Below, piece after piece: positions 7,803 through 16,680 of a DNA stretch of 54,461 bases. Origin of the DNA: JAVJUS01 sp040220455 (GTDB lineage Bacteria; Pseudomonadota; Alphaproteobacteria; DSM-16000; Inquilinaceae); contig JAVJUS010000101.1 of the NCBI GenBank assembly GCA_040220455.1, positions 1 through 54,461 of the forward strand. Direction: 5' to 3'. A model generated the notes under the pieces. It did not search any database, was not told the DNA's origin, and worked only from the letters and a program-made list of their open reading frames with translations. How positions within the stretch are numbered: position 1 is the first letter of the stretch; each line of letters begins with the position of its first letter. The translations under genes and the position numbers were made by a program.

Positions 7803-10800
7803 TCAGGCGGCGACGCCTTCCGTCACGCCCTCGAGGCGGTCTTCGAGTTCCTCGCCGGCGCGGCGCAGCGCGTCGAGTGTCGCGTCGTCCGGCGTCCAGT
7901 ACTTGCGTTCGTGGGCTTCCAGCAGGCGGTTGGCGACCCGCGCCGAGGCCTTCGGATTGAGCTCCGCGAGCCGGGCGCGCATCTCCGGGTCGAGCACGAA
8001 GGTCTGGGTGAGCTGGCGGTAGACCCAGGGCGAGACCTGCCCGGTGGTCGCCGACCAGCCCATGGTGTTGGTGACCGTCGCCTCGATCTGGCGCACGCCC
8101 TCGTAGCCGTGCTTGAGCATGCCCTCGTACCAGCGCGGATTGAGGATCCGCGTCCGGGTTTCGAGCGCGACCTGCTCGCCCAGCGTGCGCACCGTTCCCT
8201 CGCCGCGGGTCTGGTCGCCGATATAGACCGGCACGCCCTTGCCCTGGGCACGCTGGACCGCGCGGCCGATCCCGCCCAGCGTGTCGAAGTAGTGATCGAC
8301 CGTGGTGATCCCGACCTCGACCGACTCCAGGTTCTGGTAGGCCAGCGAGACGTCGCCCAGCATGGACTGCAGCAGCTCGGTCTGCTTGACCGGCTGGCCG
8401 GAGCGGCCGTAGGCGAAGCACTTGCGCTTGGTGTAGGCGTCGGCGAGCTCATCCTCGTCGGACCAGGCGCCGCTCTCGATCAGCTGGTTGACGTTGGAGC
8501 CGTAGGCGCCGTCGGCGTTGGAGAAGACGCGCAGCGCAGCGGCCTCCAGGTCGCAGCCGTGCTCGGCCTGATAGGCCAGCGCGTGGCGGCGCACGAAGTT
8601 GTGCTCGACCGGCTCGTCGGCCGAGGCGGCGAGCCAGGTGGCCTCGGCCAGCAGCTTGGTCTGGAGCGGCAGCAGGTCGCGGAAGATGCCCGAGAGTGTG
8701 ACCACCACGTCGATGCGCGGCCGGCCCAGCTCCTCCAGCGGGATCAGGTTCGCGCCGCATAGCCGGCCGTAGCCGTCGAAGCGCGGGCGCGCGCCCAGCA
8801 GGGCCAGGACCTGGCCGATCGGGCCGCCCTCGCTCTTCAGGTTGTCGGTGCCCCAGAGCACGAAGGCGATCGACTCCGGCAGGGCGTTGCCTTCCGCCGT
8901 GTGGCGGGCGAGCAGCCGCTCGGCCTGGCGCGCGCCGTCGGCCACGGCGAAGGCGCTGGGAATGCGGAACGGGTCGAAGCCGTGCAGGTTCCGGCCCGTC
9001 GGCAGGATGTCCGGCGTGCGCAGCAGGTCGCCGCCCGGCGCCGGCGCGATGAAGCCGCCGTCGAGCGCGTGCAGGATGCCGGCGAGCTCGCTGTCCTGGC
9101 CCATCCGGTCGTTGGCGCGGGCGAGGCCGTCGAGGATCGCGATGCGGGCCTCGTCCTCGCCGTGGCCGTCGAGCCGGGCCGCCTCTGCCGGCGACCCGCC
9201 GGCGACCAGCGCCTCGACCGCCGCGCGCGAGGGCGCCGTGGCGGGCTCGAGCTCGGCCATCGCGAACAGCAGGTCGGCGCGCTCGGCGACATCCGGCGGC
9301 GTGCCGACCACATGCAGGCCGTGCGGGATCAGCGAGCGCTCGATCTCGTCGAGCTCGCTCGCCATTGCCGTGACGCGCGCCTCGGCCTCGCCGTCCCAGG
9401 CGGGCTCGGCCGGGGCCAGATCGATCTCCGCGGCCTGGGCCTGGATCAGCGCGGCGAGGTCCGCGCGCTCCTGGCCCGCGTCGGGCGGCAGGCGGCGCCA
9501 GTGGTCGAGCGAGGCGCGCAGGTCCTTCAGCCCGCGATAGAGCCCGGCATGGGTCACCGGCGGCGTCATGTAGCTCAGCAGCGTCGCCCCCGACCGGCGC
9601 TTGGCGATCGTGCCCTCTGACGGGTTGTTGGCGGCGTAGAGGTAGAAGTTCGGCAGGTCGCCGATCAGCCGGTCGGGCCAGCAGGCGCCGGACATGCCGG
9701 CCTGCTTGCCCGGCATGAACTCCAGCGCGCCGTGGGTGCCGAAATGCAGGACCGCGTGGGCGCCGTAGTCCTCCCGCAGCCAGCGATAGAAAGCGCTGAA
9801 GGCGTGGGTCGGCGCGAAGCCCTGCTCGAAGAGCAGGCGCATCGGGTCGCCCTCGTAGCCGAAGCCCGGCTGGACGCCGACGAAGACGTTGCCGAACTCG
9901 GCCCCCAGGACGAACAGGCCGCGGCCGTCGGTCTGCTGCCGGCCAGGCGCCGGGCCCCAGGCGGCCTCGATATCGGCCAGCCAGCGCTCGCGCCGGACAT
10001 GGTCGTCGACCGGGACGACCGCGTGGACATTGGCGTCGGCGCCGTGCTCGGCGGCGTTGCCCTCCAGCAGGCGCGCGCGCAGGGCGTCCACGCTCTCCGG
10101 CACCTCGACCGCGTAGCCCTCGGCCTTCATCGCCGTCAGCGTGGCGTGGAGCGAGGCGAAGACGTCGAGATAGGCGGCCGTGCCCGTCGCCCCGCTGTTG
10201 GGCGGGAAGTTGAACAGGACCACGGCGACCTTGCGTTCGGCCCGCTCGGCCCGGCGCAGGGAGACGAGGCGCGCCACCCGATCGGCCAGCGCCTCGGCCC
10301 GGTCGGCGCAGACCTGCATGTCCTGGGCGGTGTCGGTCGGGAAGACGCAAGACCGGTGGCAGCCCGTGCACGCGACGGCGGCGCCCGAGGACCGGCCGCC
10401 GAAGACGGTCGAGCCGGTCGCGCCGTCGAGCTCGGGGATGGCGATCTGGATGGTCGATTCGACCGGCATCAGGCCGCGGGTCGAGGCGCCCCACTGCTCC
10501 AGGCTCTGGAACTCCACCGCCTGGGCGGCGATGTAGGGCACGTCGAGCCGGCTCAGCATCGCCTCGGCGGCGGCGGCGTCGTTGTAGGCGGGTCCGCCGA
10601 CCAGCGAGAAGCCGGTCAGGGACACCACGGCGTCGATCGTCGGCCGGCCGTCCTCGAGGAAGTAGCGCTCGATCGCCGGGCGCTGGTCGAGGCCCATGGC
10701 GAAGGCCGGCACGACCTCCAGCCCGCGCGCCTCCAGCGTCTCGATCACGCCGTCGTAGTGGCGCGTGTCGCCGGCCAGGACGTAGGAGCGCATGAGCAGG

Positions 10801-11594
10801 AGCCCGACCCGCCCCGTCGTCGGGCGGCCGTCGGCGCCGGCGCGCGCTGGCAGGCCGTCGAGCGTCTCGACGATGCCGGCGCCCGCGCCGGGGTGGTAGA
10901 GGCCCAGATCGGGATACTCGACCGGCGAGCGGGCGGGCAGGGCGCCGCGCAGGGCGCGCCGGTCGCCGTCGGCGTAGCGGTCGATCAGGAAGCGCACGAG
11001 CTGGGCGATGTTGCGCTCCGAACCCGCCAGCCAGTACTGCAGCGTCAGGAAATAGGCCCGGACGTCCTGCGCCGTGCCGGGCACGAACCGCAGGATCTTG
11101 GGCAGCCGCTTGAGCATCGCGACCTGCTGCGCGCCCGCGCTCTCGCCCGGCTTCTTCTTCTGGCCGCGCAGCCGCTTGAGCAGGGAGGTCATGCCACCCT
11201 GGTTGCGCCCGTCCATGGAGAACCGGCCGAGCCGCGTCAGCTTCACGATCTCGCCGGCGGAGATGCAGCCGACCATCGCGTCGCAGTGATCCCGCCGCGC
11301 CTGGAGGTCGGGCAGCACCGCCTGGATATGCTCCTCGACGAACAGCATCGTCGCGATGACGATGTCGCCGGTGGCGATATCCGCCTTGCAGCGCGCCAGC
11401 GAGTCGGGATCGTTCGCCCAGTCGGTCGCGGCGTGGAAGGACAGCTCCAGCGCGGGCAGGTCGCGCTTCAGCGTCTTGGCCGCGCGATGGGTCGCGCTGG
11501 CCAGATGGCGGTCGAGCGTGATCAGGACGACCCGCACGGGCGTCCCGGCGTCTTGCGCCGTGGCGGTCTCAGCGGCCGAAATGCGCTTTGGCAT
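7803..11594 (-). CDS. bchH: Magnesium chelatase subunit H
   Basis: BchH binds protoporphyrin IX and inserts Mg2+ with BchI and BchD, which are not in this window. The 1263-residue protein has the CobN/Mg-chelatase signatures VLHFGTHGALEFMPGKQAGM, ANNPSEGTIAKRRS and NTMGWSATTGQVSPWVYRQL. It also has a CTGCHRSC cysteine cluster near residue 405. The ATG at 11594 overlaps the end of bchB by 26 bp. A much longer open frame upstream encodes no recognisable homology and lies inside bchB, so it is not used. Length is slightly above the usual 1180-1250. Confidence 0.96.
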   Translation of the reverse strand: MPKRISAAETATAQDAGTPVRVVLITLDRHLASATHRAAKTLKRDLPALELSFHAATDWANDPDSLARCKADIATGDIVIATMLFVEEHIQAVLPDLQARRDHCDAMVGCISAGEIVKLTRLGRFSMDGRNQGGMTSLLKRLRGQKKKPGESAGAQQVAMLKRLPKILRFVPGTAQDVRAYFLTLQYWLAGSERNIAQLVRFLIDRYADGDRRALRGALPARSPVEYPDLGLYHPGAGAGIVETLDGLPARAGADGRPTTGRVGLLLMRSYVLAGDTRHYDGVIETLEARGLEVVPAFAMGLDQRPAIERYFLEDGRPTIDAVVSLTGFSLVGGPAYNDAAAAEAMLSRLDVPYIAAQAVEFQSLEQWGASTRGLMPVESTIQIAIPELDGATGSTVFGGRSSGAAVACTGCHRSCVFPTDTAQDMQVCADRAEALADRVARLVSLRRAERAERKVAVVLFNFPPNSGATGTAAYLDVFASLHATLTAMKAEGYAVEVPESVDALRARLLEGNAAEHGADANVHAVVPVDDHVRRERWLADIEAAWGPAPGRQQTDGRGLFVLGAEFGNVFVGVQPGFGYEGDPMRLLFEQGFAPTHAFSAFYRWLREDYGAHAVLHFGTHGALEFMPGKQAGMSGACWPDRLIGDLPNFYLYAANNPSEGTIAKRRSGATLLSYMTPPVTHAGLYRGLKDLRASLDHWRRLPPDAGQERADLAALIQAQAAEIDLAPAEPAWDGEAEARVTAMASELDEIERSLIPHGLHVVGTPPDVAERADLLFAMAELEPATAPSRAAVEALVAGGSPAEAARLDGHGEDEARIAILDGLARANDRMGQDSELAGILHALDGGFIAPAPGGDLLRTPDILPTGRNLHGFDPFRIPSAFAVADGARQAERLLARHTAEGNALPESIAFVLWGTDNLKSEGGPIGQVLALLGARPRFDGYGRLCGANLIPLEELGRPRIDVVVTLSGIFRDLLPLQTKLLAEATWLAASADEPVEHNFVRRHALAYQAEHGCDLEAAALRVFSNADGAYGSNVNQLIESGAWSDEDELADAYTKRKCFAYGRSGQPVKQTELLQSMLGDVSLAYQNLESVEVGITTVDHYFDTLGGIGRAVQRAQGKGVPVYIGDQTRGEGTVRTLGEQVALETRTRILNPRWYEGMLKHGYEGVRQIEATVTNTMGWSATTGQVSPWVYRQLTQTFVLDPEMRARLAELNPKASARVANRLLEAHERKYWTPDDATLDALRRAGEELEDRLEGVTEGVAA

Positions 11595-13209
11595 CGTAGA
11601 GCGTCTCGACTGTGATCGTGGCGAGCCCCTGGTCCCGGGCGAATCGCTCGGTGTTCCGGCGAGCCTTGCCGCGGACGAAGAACGGGATCTTGCGCAGCTC
11701 TTTCTCGGCGTCGGCCGCCCAGGGCGGCGCCGCATCGGTACCGTCTGCCGCCGGCTCGTCGGCGATCGCGGTCGGATCGACCCCACCGACCTCGGCGTCG
11801 ACCGCGACGTCCGCGAGCGCGGAGCCGGCCGGCGCCTCCGGCGCCCGGGCGTCCGGCCGGTGGCCGGGCGCGGTCGCCAGATGGGAGGCCTTGGCGTCGT
11901 CGTGGAACTCGAAGTCCTCCCGGAACATGCCCAGGAGGTGCTCCTCCAGGCCCATCATCAGCGGGTGGACCCAGGTGTCGAACAGGACATTGGCGCCCTC
12001 GACCCCCATCTGCGGGGCGTAGCGGGCGGGGAAGTCCTGGACGTGGACGGGGGCGGAGATCACCGCGCAGCCGATGCCCAGCCGCTTGGCGATGTGGCGT
12101 TCCATCTGCGTGCCCAGCACGAGCTCCGGCTCGGCCGCCTGGATCGCCTCCTCGACCTCCAGATAGTCGTCGGTGATCAGCGGCTCGACGCCGTAGTCCG
12201 CCGCGGCGGCGCGGATGTCGCGGGCGAATTCGCGCGAATACGTGCCCAGGCCCACGACCGTGAAGCCGAATTCCTCGATCGCCACCCGGGCGGCGGCCAG
12301 CGCGTGGGTCGCGTCGGCGAAGATGAAGACCCGCTTGCCGGTCAGGTAGGTCGAGTCGACCGACCGCGAGTACCAGGGCAGGCGCGGCTCCAGGTCGGCG
12401 AGCACCGGGGCGGCGTCGACCCCGGCATGGGCGGCGACCTCCTCGACGAAGTCGCGGGTCGCGCCGACGCCGATCGGTACCGTGCGCACCGTCTTCTGCT
12501 TGAAGGTGCGCTCCAGCCACCGCGCCGCGGTCTCGCCGGTCTCCGGGTAGAGCACGATGTTCATGTCGGCTTCGCCCAGCCGCGCGATGTCGGCGGGCGT
12601 GGCGTCGAGCGGGGCGATGACGTTGATCTCCACGCCCAGGCGGTCGAGCAGGCGGCGCACTTCGGCGATGTCGTCGCGGTGGCGGAAGCCCAGCGCGGTC
12701 GGGCCCAGCAGGTTGCAGCGCGGCGGGCCGGGGGCGCGCTCTTGCGGCTGGCCGGGGGCCGGGGCGTGCGGGCCGGCCAGCGCCCGGACCAGATGGTAGA
12801 AGGTCTCCGCCGCGCCCCAGTTCTCCTTGCGCTGGTAGGAGGGCAGCTCCAGCGGGACGACCGGCACCGGCAGGTTCAGAGCACGGGCGAGGCCGCCCGG
12901 GTCGTCCTGGATCAGCTCCGCCGTGCAGGAGGCGCCGACCAGCATCGCGTCGGGGCGGAAGCGCTCGAAGGCGTCCTTCGCGGCGGTCTTGAACAGCTCC
13001 GCCGTGTCGCCGCCCAGGTCGCGCGCCTGGAAGGTGGTGTAGGTCACCGGCGGCCGCGCCTGGCGCCGCTCGATCATCGTGAACAGCAGATCGGCGTAGG
13101 TGTCGCCCTGCGGCGCGTGCAGCACGTAGTGCACGCCCTTCATCGCCGTGGCGACGCGCATGGCGCCGACATGCGGCGGGCCTTCGTATGTCCAGACGGT
13201 CAGCTGCAT
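11569..13209 (-). CDS. bchB: Dark-operative protochlorophyllide reductase subunit B
   Basis: BchB is the NifK-like half of the catalytic NB heterotetramer that reduces protochlorophyllide. The 546-residue protein begins MQLTVWTYEGPPHVGAMRVA. D36, in QGDTYADLLFTM, is the unusual aspartate ligand of the NB cluster, and C95 (SCTAELIQDD) is a cysteine ligand. The C-terminal helix domain (WAADAEKELRKIPFFVRGKA) is preceded by an extended Ala/Asp/Pro-rich linker (about residues 430-480), which explains the length above the usual 510-535. It sits 4 bp after bchN. Confidence 0.96.
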   Translation of the reverse strand: MQLTVWTYEGPPHVGAMRVATAMKGVHYVLHAPQGDTYADLLFTMIERRQARPPVTYTTFQARDLGGDTAELFKTAAKDAFERFRPDAMLVGASCTAELIQDDPGGLARALNLPVPVVPLELPSYQRKENWGAAETFYHLVRALAGPHAPAPGQPQERAPGPPRCNLLGPTALGFRHRDDIAEVRRLLDRLGVEINVIAPLDATPADIARLGEADMNIVLYPETGETAARWLERTFKQKTVRTVPIGVGATRDFVEEVAAHAGVDAAPVLADLEPRLPWYSRSVDSTYLTGKRVFIFADATHALAAARVAIEEFGFTVVGLGTYSREFARDIRAAAADYGVEPLITDDYLEVEEAIQAAEPELVLGTQMERHIAKRLGIGCAVISAPVHVQDFPARYAPQMGVEGANVLFDTWVHPLMMGLEEHLLGMFREDFEFHDDAKASHLATAPGHRPDARAPEAPAGSALADVAVDAEVGGVDPTAIADEPAADGTDAAPPWAADAEKELRKIPFFVRGKARRNTERFARDQGLATITVETLYDAKAHFGR

Positions 13210-13213
13210 CGCG

Positions 13214-14515
13214 TCAGACCCGCAGTTTCGTGCGCCGGACCAGCGGCCGGGCGAAGAGCTCGGCCAGGTCGGCGGCCTGGTCGAAGCCCTGGATCGGCGT
13301 GAAGACGAGCTCGATCGACCACTTCGTGGTCATGCCGTCGGCCTCCAGCGGATTGGCGAGGCCGAGGCCGCAGACCACCAGGTCGGGATGCGCCTCGCGG
13401 CAGCGGTCGAGCTGGCGCTCGACGTCCTGGCCCTCGCTGAGCCCGGTGCCCTCGGGCAGCAGGGCCAGCTCCTCGGCCAGATGGGCCTTGTGCAGATAGG
13501 GCGTGCCGACCTCGACCAGCCGGACGCCCGCCTCGCGCGCCAGGAAGCGCGCGATCGGGATCTCGAGCTGGGAGTCGGGGAAGAAGAAGAGGCTCTTGCC
13601 CTCCAGCGTCTCGCGATAGCGCGTCAGCGCGTGGCGCGCCCGGTCGCGGGCCGGCGCGATCGCGCTCTCGAAGCGCTCGGCCGGCACGCCCCAGGCGTCG
13701 GCCGCGGCGCGCAGCCAGCCGGTCGTGCCCTCGACGCCGAGCGGAAAGGGCGCGGCCAGCCGGCGACAGCCCCGATCCTCCAGCGCCTTGCCGGTATCGC
13801 CCAGGAAGGGCTGGGCCAGGAGAAGGGAGGTGTTCGGCCCGACCGGCGGCAGCTCGGCCGACCGGCGCGGCGGCAGGAACCGGACCGGCCCGACGCCCAT
13901 CGCCTCGAACTGGCGGCGGAACTGGTCCTCGACCACGTCTGCCAGGGCGCCGACGACCAGGAGCGACGGCTCCGCCGTGGGCGACTCGGCCGGCAGCTCC
14001 GGCACCAGCGAGGCGAGGCAGGCGTCCTCGCCCTGGGTGAAGGTCGTCTCGATGCCGCTGCCGGAGTAGTTGAGGATCCGCACGTCGGGCGAATACTGCC
14101 GGGACAGGCGCAGCGCCGCGCGCGACAGGTCGAGCTTGATGACCTCCGACGGGCAGGAGCCCACCAGGAAGAGCATCTTGATGTCCGGCCGGCGCTCCAG
14201 CAGCCGCGCGACCACGCGGTCGAGCTCGTCGTTGGCGTCGTTGAGGCCGGCCAGATCGCGCTCCTCGATGATCGCCGTGGCGAAGCGGGGCTCGGCGAAG
14301 ATCATGACGCCGGCGGCCGACTGGATCAGGTGCGCGCAGGTGCGCGAGCCGACCACCAGGAAGAAGGCGTCCTGGATCTTGCGGTGCAGCCAGACGATGC
14401 CCGTCAGCCCGCAGAACACCTCGCGCTGGCCGCGCTCGCGCAGGACCGGGGCGTCGGTGCAGCCCGGACCGGCCGTCGGCACGGGGGCGTCGGCGAGTGT
14501 CGACTCGGCGCTCAT
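13214..14515 (-). CDS. bchN: Dark-operative protochlorophyllide reductase subunit N
   Basis: The NifD-like subunit that binds protochlorophyllide together with BchB. The 433-residue protein has the three cysteine cluster ligands C35 (FCGLTG), C60 (SRTCAHL) and C121 (VGSCPSE), at exactly the 25- and 61-residue spacing of Rhodobacter BchN. AGVMIFAEPRFATA and GSGIETTFTQGEDACLA are further family stretches. Its start overlaps the bchF stop by ATGA. Confidence 0.96.
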   Translation of the reverse strand: MSAESTLADAPVPTAGPGCTDAPVLRERGQREVFCGLTGIVWLHRKIQDAFFLVVGSRTCAHLIQSAAGVMIFAEPRFATAIIEERDLAGLNDANDELDRVVARLLERRPDIKMLFLVGSCPSEVIKLDLSRAALRLSRQYSPDVRILNYSGSGIETTFTQGEDACLASLVPELPAESPTAEPSLLVVGALADVVEDQFRRQFEAMGVGPVRFLPPRRSAELPPVGPNTSLLLAQPFLGDTGKALEDRGCRRLAAPFPLGVEGTTGWLRAAADAWGVPAERFESAIAPARDRARHALTRYRETLEGKSLFFFPDSQLEIPIARFLAREAGVRLVEVGTPYLHKAHLAEELALLPEGTGLSEGQDVERQLDRCREAHPDLVVCGLGLANPLEADGMTTKWSIELVFTPIQGFDQAADLAELFARPLVRRTKLRV

Positions 14516-15030
14516 GCCGCGCCCTCCAGGAGATCGGCGCCGGCCGGCCGGGCATCGCCCTCGCGCCGGGCGGCACGCAGTTTGATCAGGAATTGCGCGG
14601 CGTTGACGACGTAGGTCGCGTAGGCCGCCAGGGCCAGGAGCATGAGCGCGGTATCGCCCATGAGGCCGCCCGCCAGCGCCACGAGATAGGCGGTGTGCAG
14701 GGCCAGCACGAGCATGCTGACCACGTCCTCCCAGAAGAAGGCCGGGGCGAAGAGATAGCGCCCGAAGACGTCCTTCTCCCAGATCGAGCCGGTGATCATG
14801 ATCGCGTAGAGCACCAGCGTCTTGACGACGATCGAGATCGTGGCCGCGCCGTAGCCCTCGCCGGTCGCGAGATAGCGCGCCACCAGCGCCAGGCTCACCA
14901 GGAAGACGAGGAACTGCGCCGGGGCGAGCAGGCCCTGGACGAGCGTCCAGGGCGAGGCGTCGCGTCGACGTCGCTGCTCGTCGGTATAGAGCGGTCGGCT
15001 TCGAACGGACCCTTGCACGTGATTCCCCAT
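14512..15030 (-). CDS. bchF: 2-vinyl bacteriochlorophyllide hydratase
   Basis: BchF hydrates the C3 vinyl group on the way to bacteriochlorophyll a. The 172-residue protein has four membrane helices and the family signature VFGRYLFAPAFFWEDVVSM (about residues 88-106), with YTDEQRRRRDASPW near the start. The ATG at 15030 follows a purine-rich AAAAAGGGG. It is the first gene of the minus-strand superoperon, with its own promoter and the twin operator just upstream. Confidence 0.95.
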   Translation of the reverse strand: MGNHVQGSVRSRPLYTDEQRRRRDASPWTLVQGLLAPAQFLVFLVSLALVARYLATGEGYGAATISIVVKTLVLYAIMITGSIWEKDVFGRYLFAPAFFWEDVVSMLVLALHTAYLVALAGGLMGDTALMLLALAAYATYVVNAAQFLIKLRAARREGDARPAGADLLEGAA

Positions 15031-15066
15031 CGCCCCTTTTTCCCTGACGGGATGCCGGTTTTTCGG

Positions 15067-15095
15067 ACTCTACGTACGGTCCCGGAGAGTGTCAA
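15067..15095 (-). promoter_or_regulatory. Sigma-70-type promoter of the bchF superoperon
   Basis: On the minus strand TTGACA (complement of 15090-15095) is followed after exactly 17 bases by TAGAGT (complement of 15067-15072), 4 of 6 bases matching TATAAT. A transcript would start near 15060, giving a leader of about 30 bases before bchF. The -35 hexamer is also the outer arm of the PpsR-like operator, so bound repressor would block it. Confidence 0.65.
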
Positions 15096-15123
15096 CATAA
15101 CTCGACGTCAGTTCCAGTTGACA
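15090..15123. promoter_or_regulatory. Twin PpsR/CrtJ-like operator at bchF
   Basis: Two 18-bp motifs of the TGT-N12-ACA type share two bases: TGTCAACATAACTCGACG (15090-15107) and CGTCAGTTCCAGTTGACA (15106-15123). The ends form a perfect 10-bp inverted repeat, GAGTGTCAAC (15087-15096) and GTTGACACTC (15117-15126). TGT-N12-ACA is the known PpsR/CrtJ target, and ppsR is nearby at 16681. PpsR binding here is inferred. Confidence 0.65.
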
Positions 15124-15126
15124 CTC

Positions 15127-15394
15127 CGGGCCGGGGCGTTCCCGCTGCACTGCCGCAATAACGTTTTGATGGAAATTCGCGCGGCGGGGGGTCCTTAAGG
15201 GGTGGGCAGGGTCGCTTGCCCGCGATACGATGCTTCAAGGTTCGCCGAAGTCAGGTGGAACCATGTCCTCCGCGCGTAGTCCGCGCGGCCCGACCCGAGC
15301 ATCTGCTCCCGAGCGCGAGCTCCCGAGCCGCCTGCCATGGCCGGGGCAGCGACCTCCGACAAGGAGGCCGTCAAGAAGAACCGGCAACCCGGAC
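15127..15394. other. Intergenic stretch between the two operators, no gene recognised
   Basis: The gap between bchF and aerR is 572 bp. Apart from the promoter and operator elements listed separately, this central 268 bp holds only short out-of-frame ORFs without homology or ribosome sites. A slightly AT-richer patch (15155-15178, with AATAACGTTTTGATGG) might be a regulator-binding site, but no clear motif was seen. No RNA gene was recognised. Confidence 0.5.
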
Positions 15395-15428
15395 CGTCAA
15401 CATCGAATGACGTCAACGGGCGTTGACA
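15395..15428. promoter_or_regulatory. Twin PpsR/CrtJ-like operator at aerR
   Basis: CGTCAACATCGAATGACG (15395-15412) and CGTCAACGGGCGTTGACA (15411-15428) repeat the geometry seen at bchF: two 18-bp N12 motifs sharing a central CG, with TTGACA at the promoter-proximal end. The second motif contains a perfect GTCAACG/CGTTGAC inverted repeat with a 2-base spacer. This predicts control of the aerR-ppsR unit by its own product PpsR. Confidence 0.6.
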
Positions 15429-15451
15429 ACCGCGTGTAGGGGCGCTGAGAT
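15423..15451 (+). promoter_or_regulatory. Probable promoter of aerR-ppsR-bchG-bchP2-bchP
   Basis: TTGACA (15423-15428), 17 bases, then TGAGAT (15446-15451). The -10 box matches only 3 of 6, so it would be weak or activator-dependent. The leader to the aerR start would be about 145 bases. The -35 box is the outer arm of the twin operator, mirroring the bchF promoter. Confidence 0.45.
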
Positions 15452-15602
15452 AGAGCGATCGAACAGGGATCGTCACCGGATGCCCGGCGGTCAGGCCGGG
15501 CCCCATCGTGGCGATCCGGGTCCCTGGCCCTTGGGAGGGCCTCTCGATGGGCGATCGCTCCGGTCTCTTGGCCAGCGCTCCTACAGTCAAGGGAGGCCCC
15601 CG

Positions 15603-16619
15603 ATGGCTGGCTACAGGCGACCTGCGGCAGGTGACCGTCTCGACGATCCGGCGCAGGACGACGGATCGTCGCTCCGGGGGGCGTCACTCCGGCTGCCAGC
15701 GGACGACGTGCCGGGCGACGCTCCCGGCCCGGCGGTCGGCGGGGGCTTGACGCCATGGGTCGCGCGCGCGCCCTCGTCGATCCACGAGCCGTTCGAGGCC
15801 CGTCGGCCCGAATCGCCGGCCGGACCCTCGGCGCTCGGCCAGTCCGGCCTGACGCGACTGGCCCACACCATCGAGACCGAGATCGTGCCGAATCTCGTGC
15901 GCGCCGGGCGGGCGAACCGGCGCGAAACGGCGCGGCGTGGGGCGCCGGACTGGCAGCCCGACTCCGGCGACGTGAAGGAGTTCGCGGGGCTGGTCCTGAC
16001 GCGCGGCGATCGCGTGGCGGCATCCTATATCGACTGGCTGCGCCTGCGCGGCACCTCGATGGAATCGATCTACCTCGACCTGCTCGCGCCGTCGGCCCAA
16101 CATCTCGGAACCCTGTGGGAGGAGGACCACGCGGACTTCGCCCAGGTCACGGTGGGGCTGGGACGGCTGCAGCAGATCATGCGGGAAATGAGCCCCGCCT
16201 TCCTCAACGAGGCCGATCCGCCGCTCAGCGGCCGGCGCGCCCTGATCGCCCCGGTGGCGGGCGAACATCACACCTTCGGCGCGCTCATGGTCGGCGACTT
16301 CTTCGCGCGTGCCGGCTGGACCGTGAAGGCTCCGCCGTCGGCCACGCGCCGACAGCTTACCGATCTCGTCCGGCGGGAGTGGTTCTGCATCGTCGGCCTG
16401 TCGCTGAACAACGAGCGTCTGCTCGGCGTCTTGGAGGAGGAGATCGCGACCATCCGCGCCATCTCGTGCAACCGCGAGATCCGCGTGATGGCCGGCGGCA
16501 ATGTCTTCGTCGAGAATCCGGATCTGGCGATGCGCCTCGGGGCCGACTTCTCGGCGACCGACGCCCGCAGCGCGACGCAGGCCGCGGACTCGGCACTGGC
16601 CGCCCTGGCCGAAGCCTGA
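15603..16619 (+). CDS. aerR: AerR/PpaA-type cobalamin-binding antirepressor of PpsR
   Basis: AerR binds vitamin B12 and modulates PpsR/CrtJ in response to light and oxygen. The 338-residue protein has the helical cap YLDLLAPSAQHLGTLWEED and VTVGLGRLQQIMREMSPAF. A Rossmann-like B12 domain follows, starting RRALIAPVAGEHHTFGALMV, whose histidines H222/H223 lie where the cobalt-ligating His occurs in AerR. There is no SCHIC haem-type insertion visible. GGGAGG lies 6 bases before the ATG at 15603; a longer in-frame extension to 15423 overlaps the promoter and is rejected. ppsR follows directly, as in Rhodobacter. Confidence 0.88.
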   Translation: MAGYRRPAAGDRLDDPAQDDGSSLRGASLRLPADDVPGDAPGPAVGGGLTPWVARAPSSIHEPFEARRPESPAGPSALGQSGLTRLAHTIETEIVPNLVRAGRANRRETARRGAPDWQPDSGDVKEFAGLVLTRGDRVAASYIDWLRLRGTSMESIYLDLLAPSAQHLGTLWEEDHADFAQVTVGLGRLQQIMREMSPAFLNEADPPLSGRRALIAPVAGEHHTFGALMVGDFFARAGWTVKAPPSATRRQLTDLVRREWFCIVGLSLNNERLLGVLEEEIATIRAISCNREIRVMAGGNVFVENPDLAMRLGADFSATDARSATQAADSALAALAEA

Positions 16620-16680
16620 TCGCGGCCGGTGTCCCGGCCGTGCGCCGGGCGCCCGCGGCCTCGCGGGGGTGGTGGCTCCC

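Noticed and set aside
15423..15602. N-terminal extension of aerR from 15423
   Set aside because: The extension starts on the -35 hexamer, is low-complexity, and the downstream ATG at 15603 has an excellent ribosome site.
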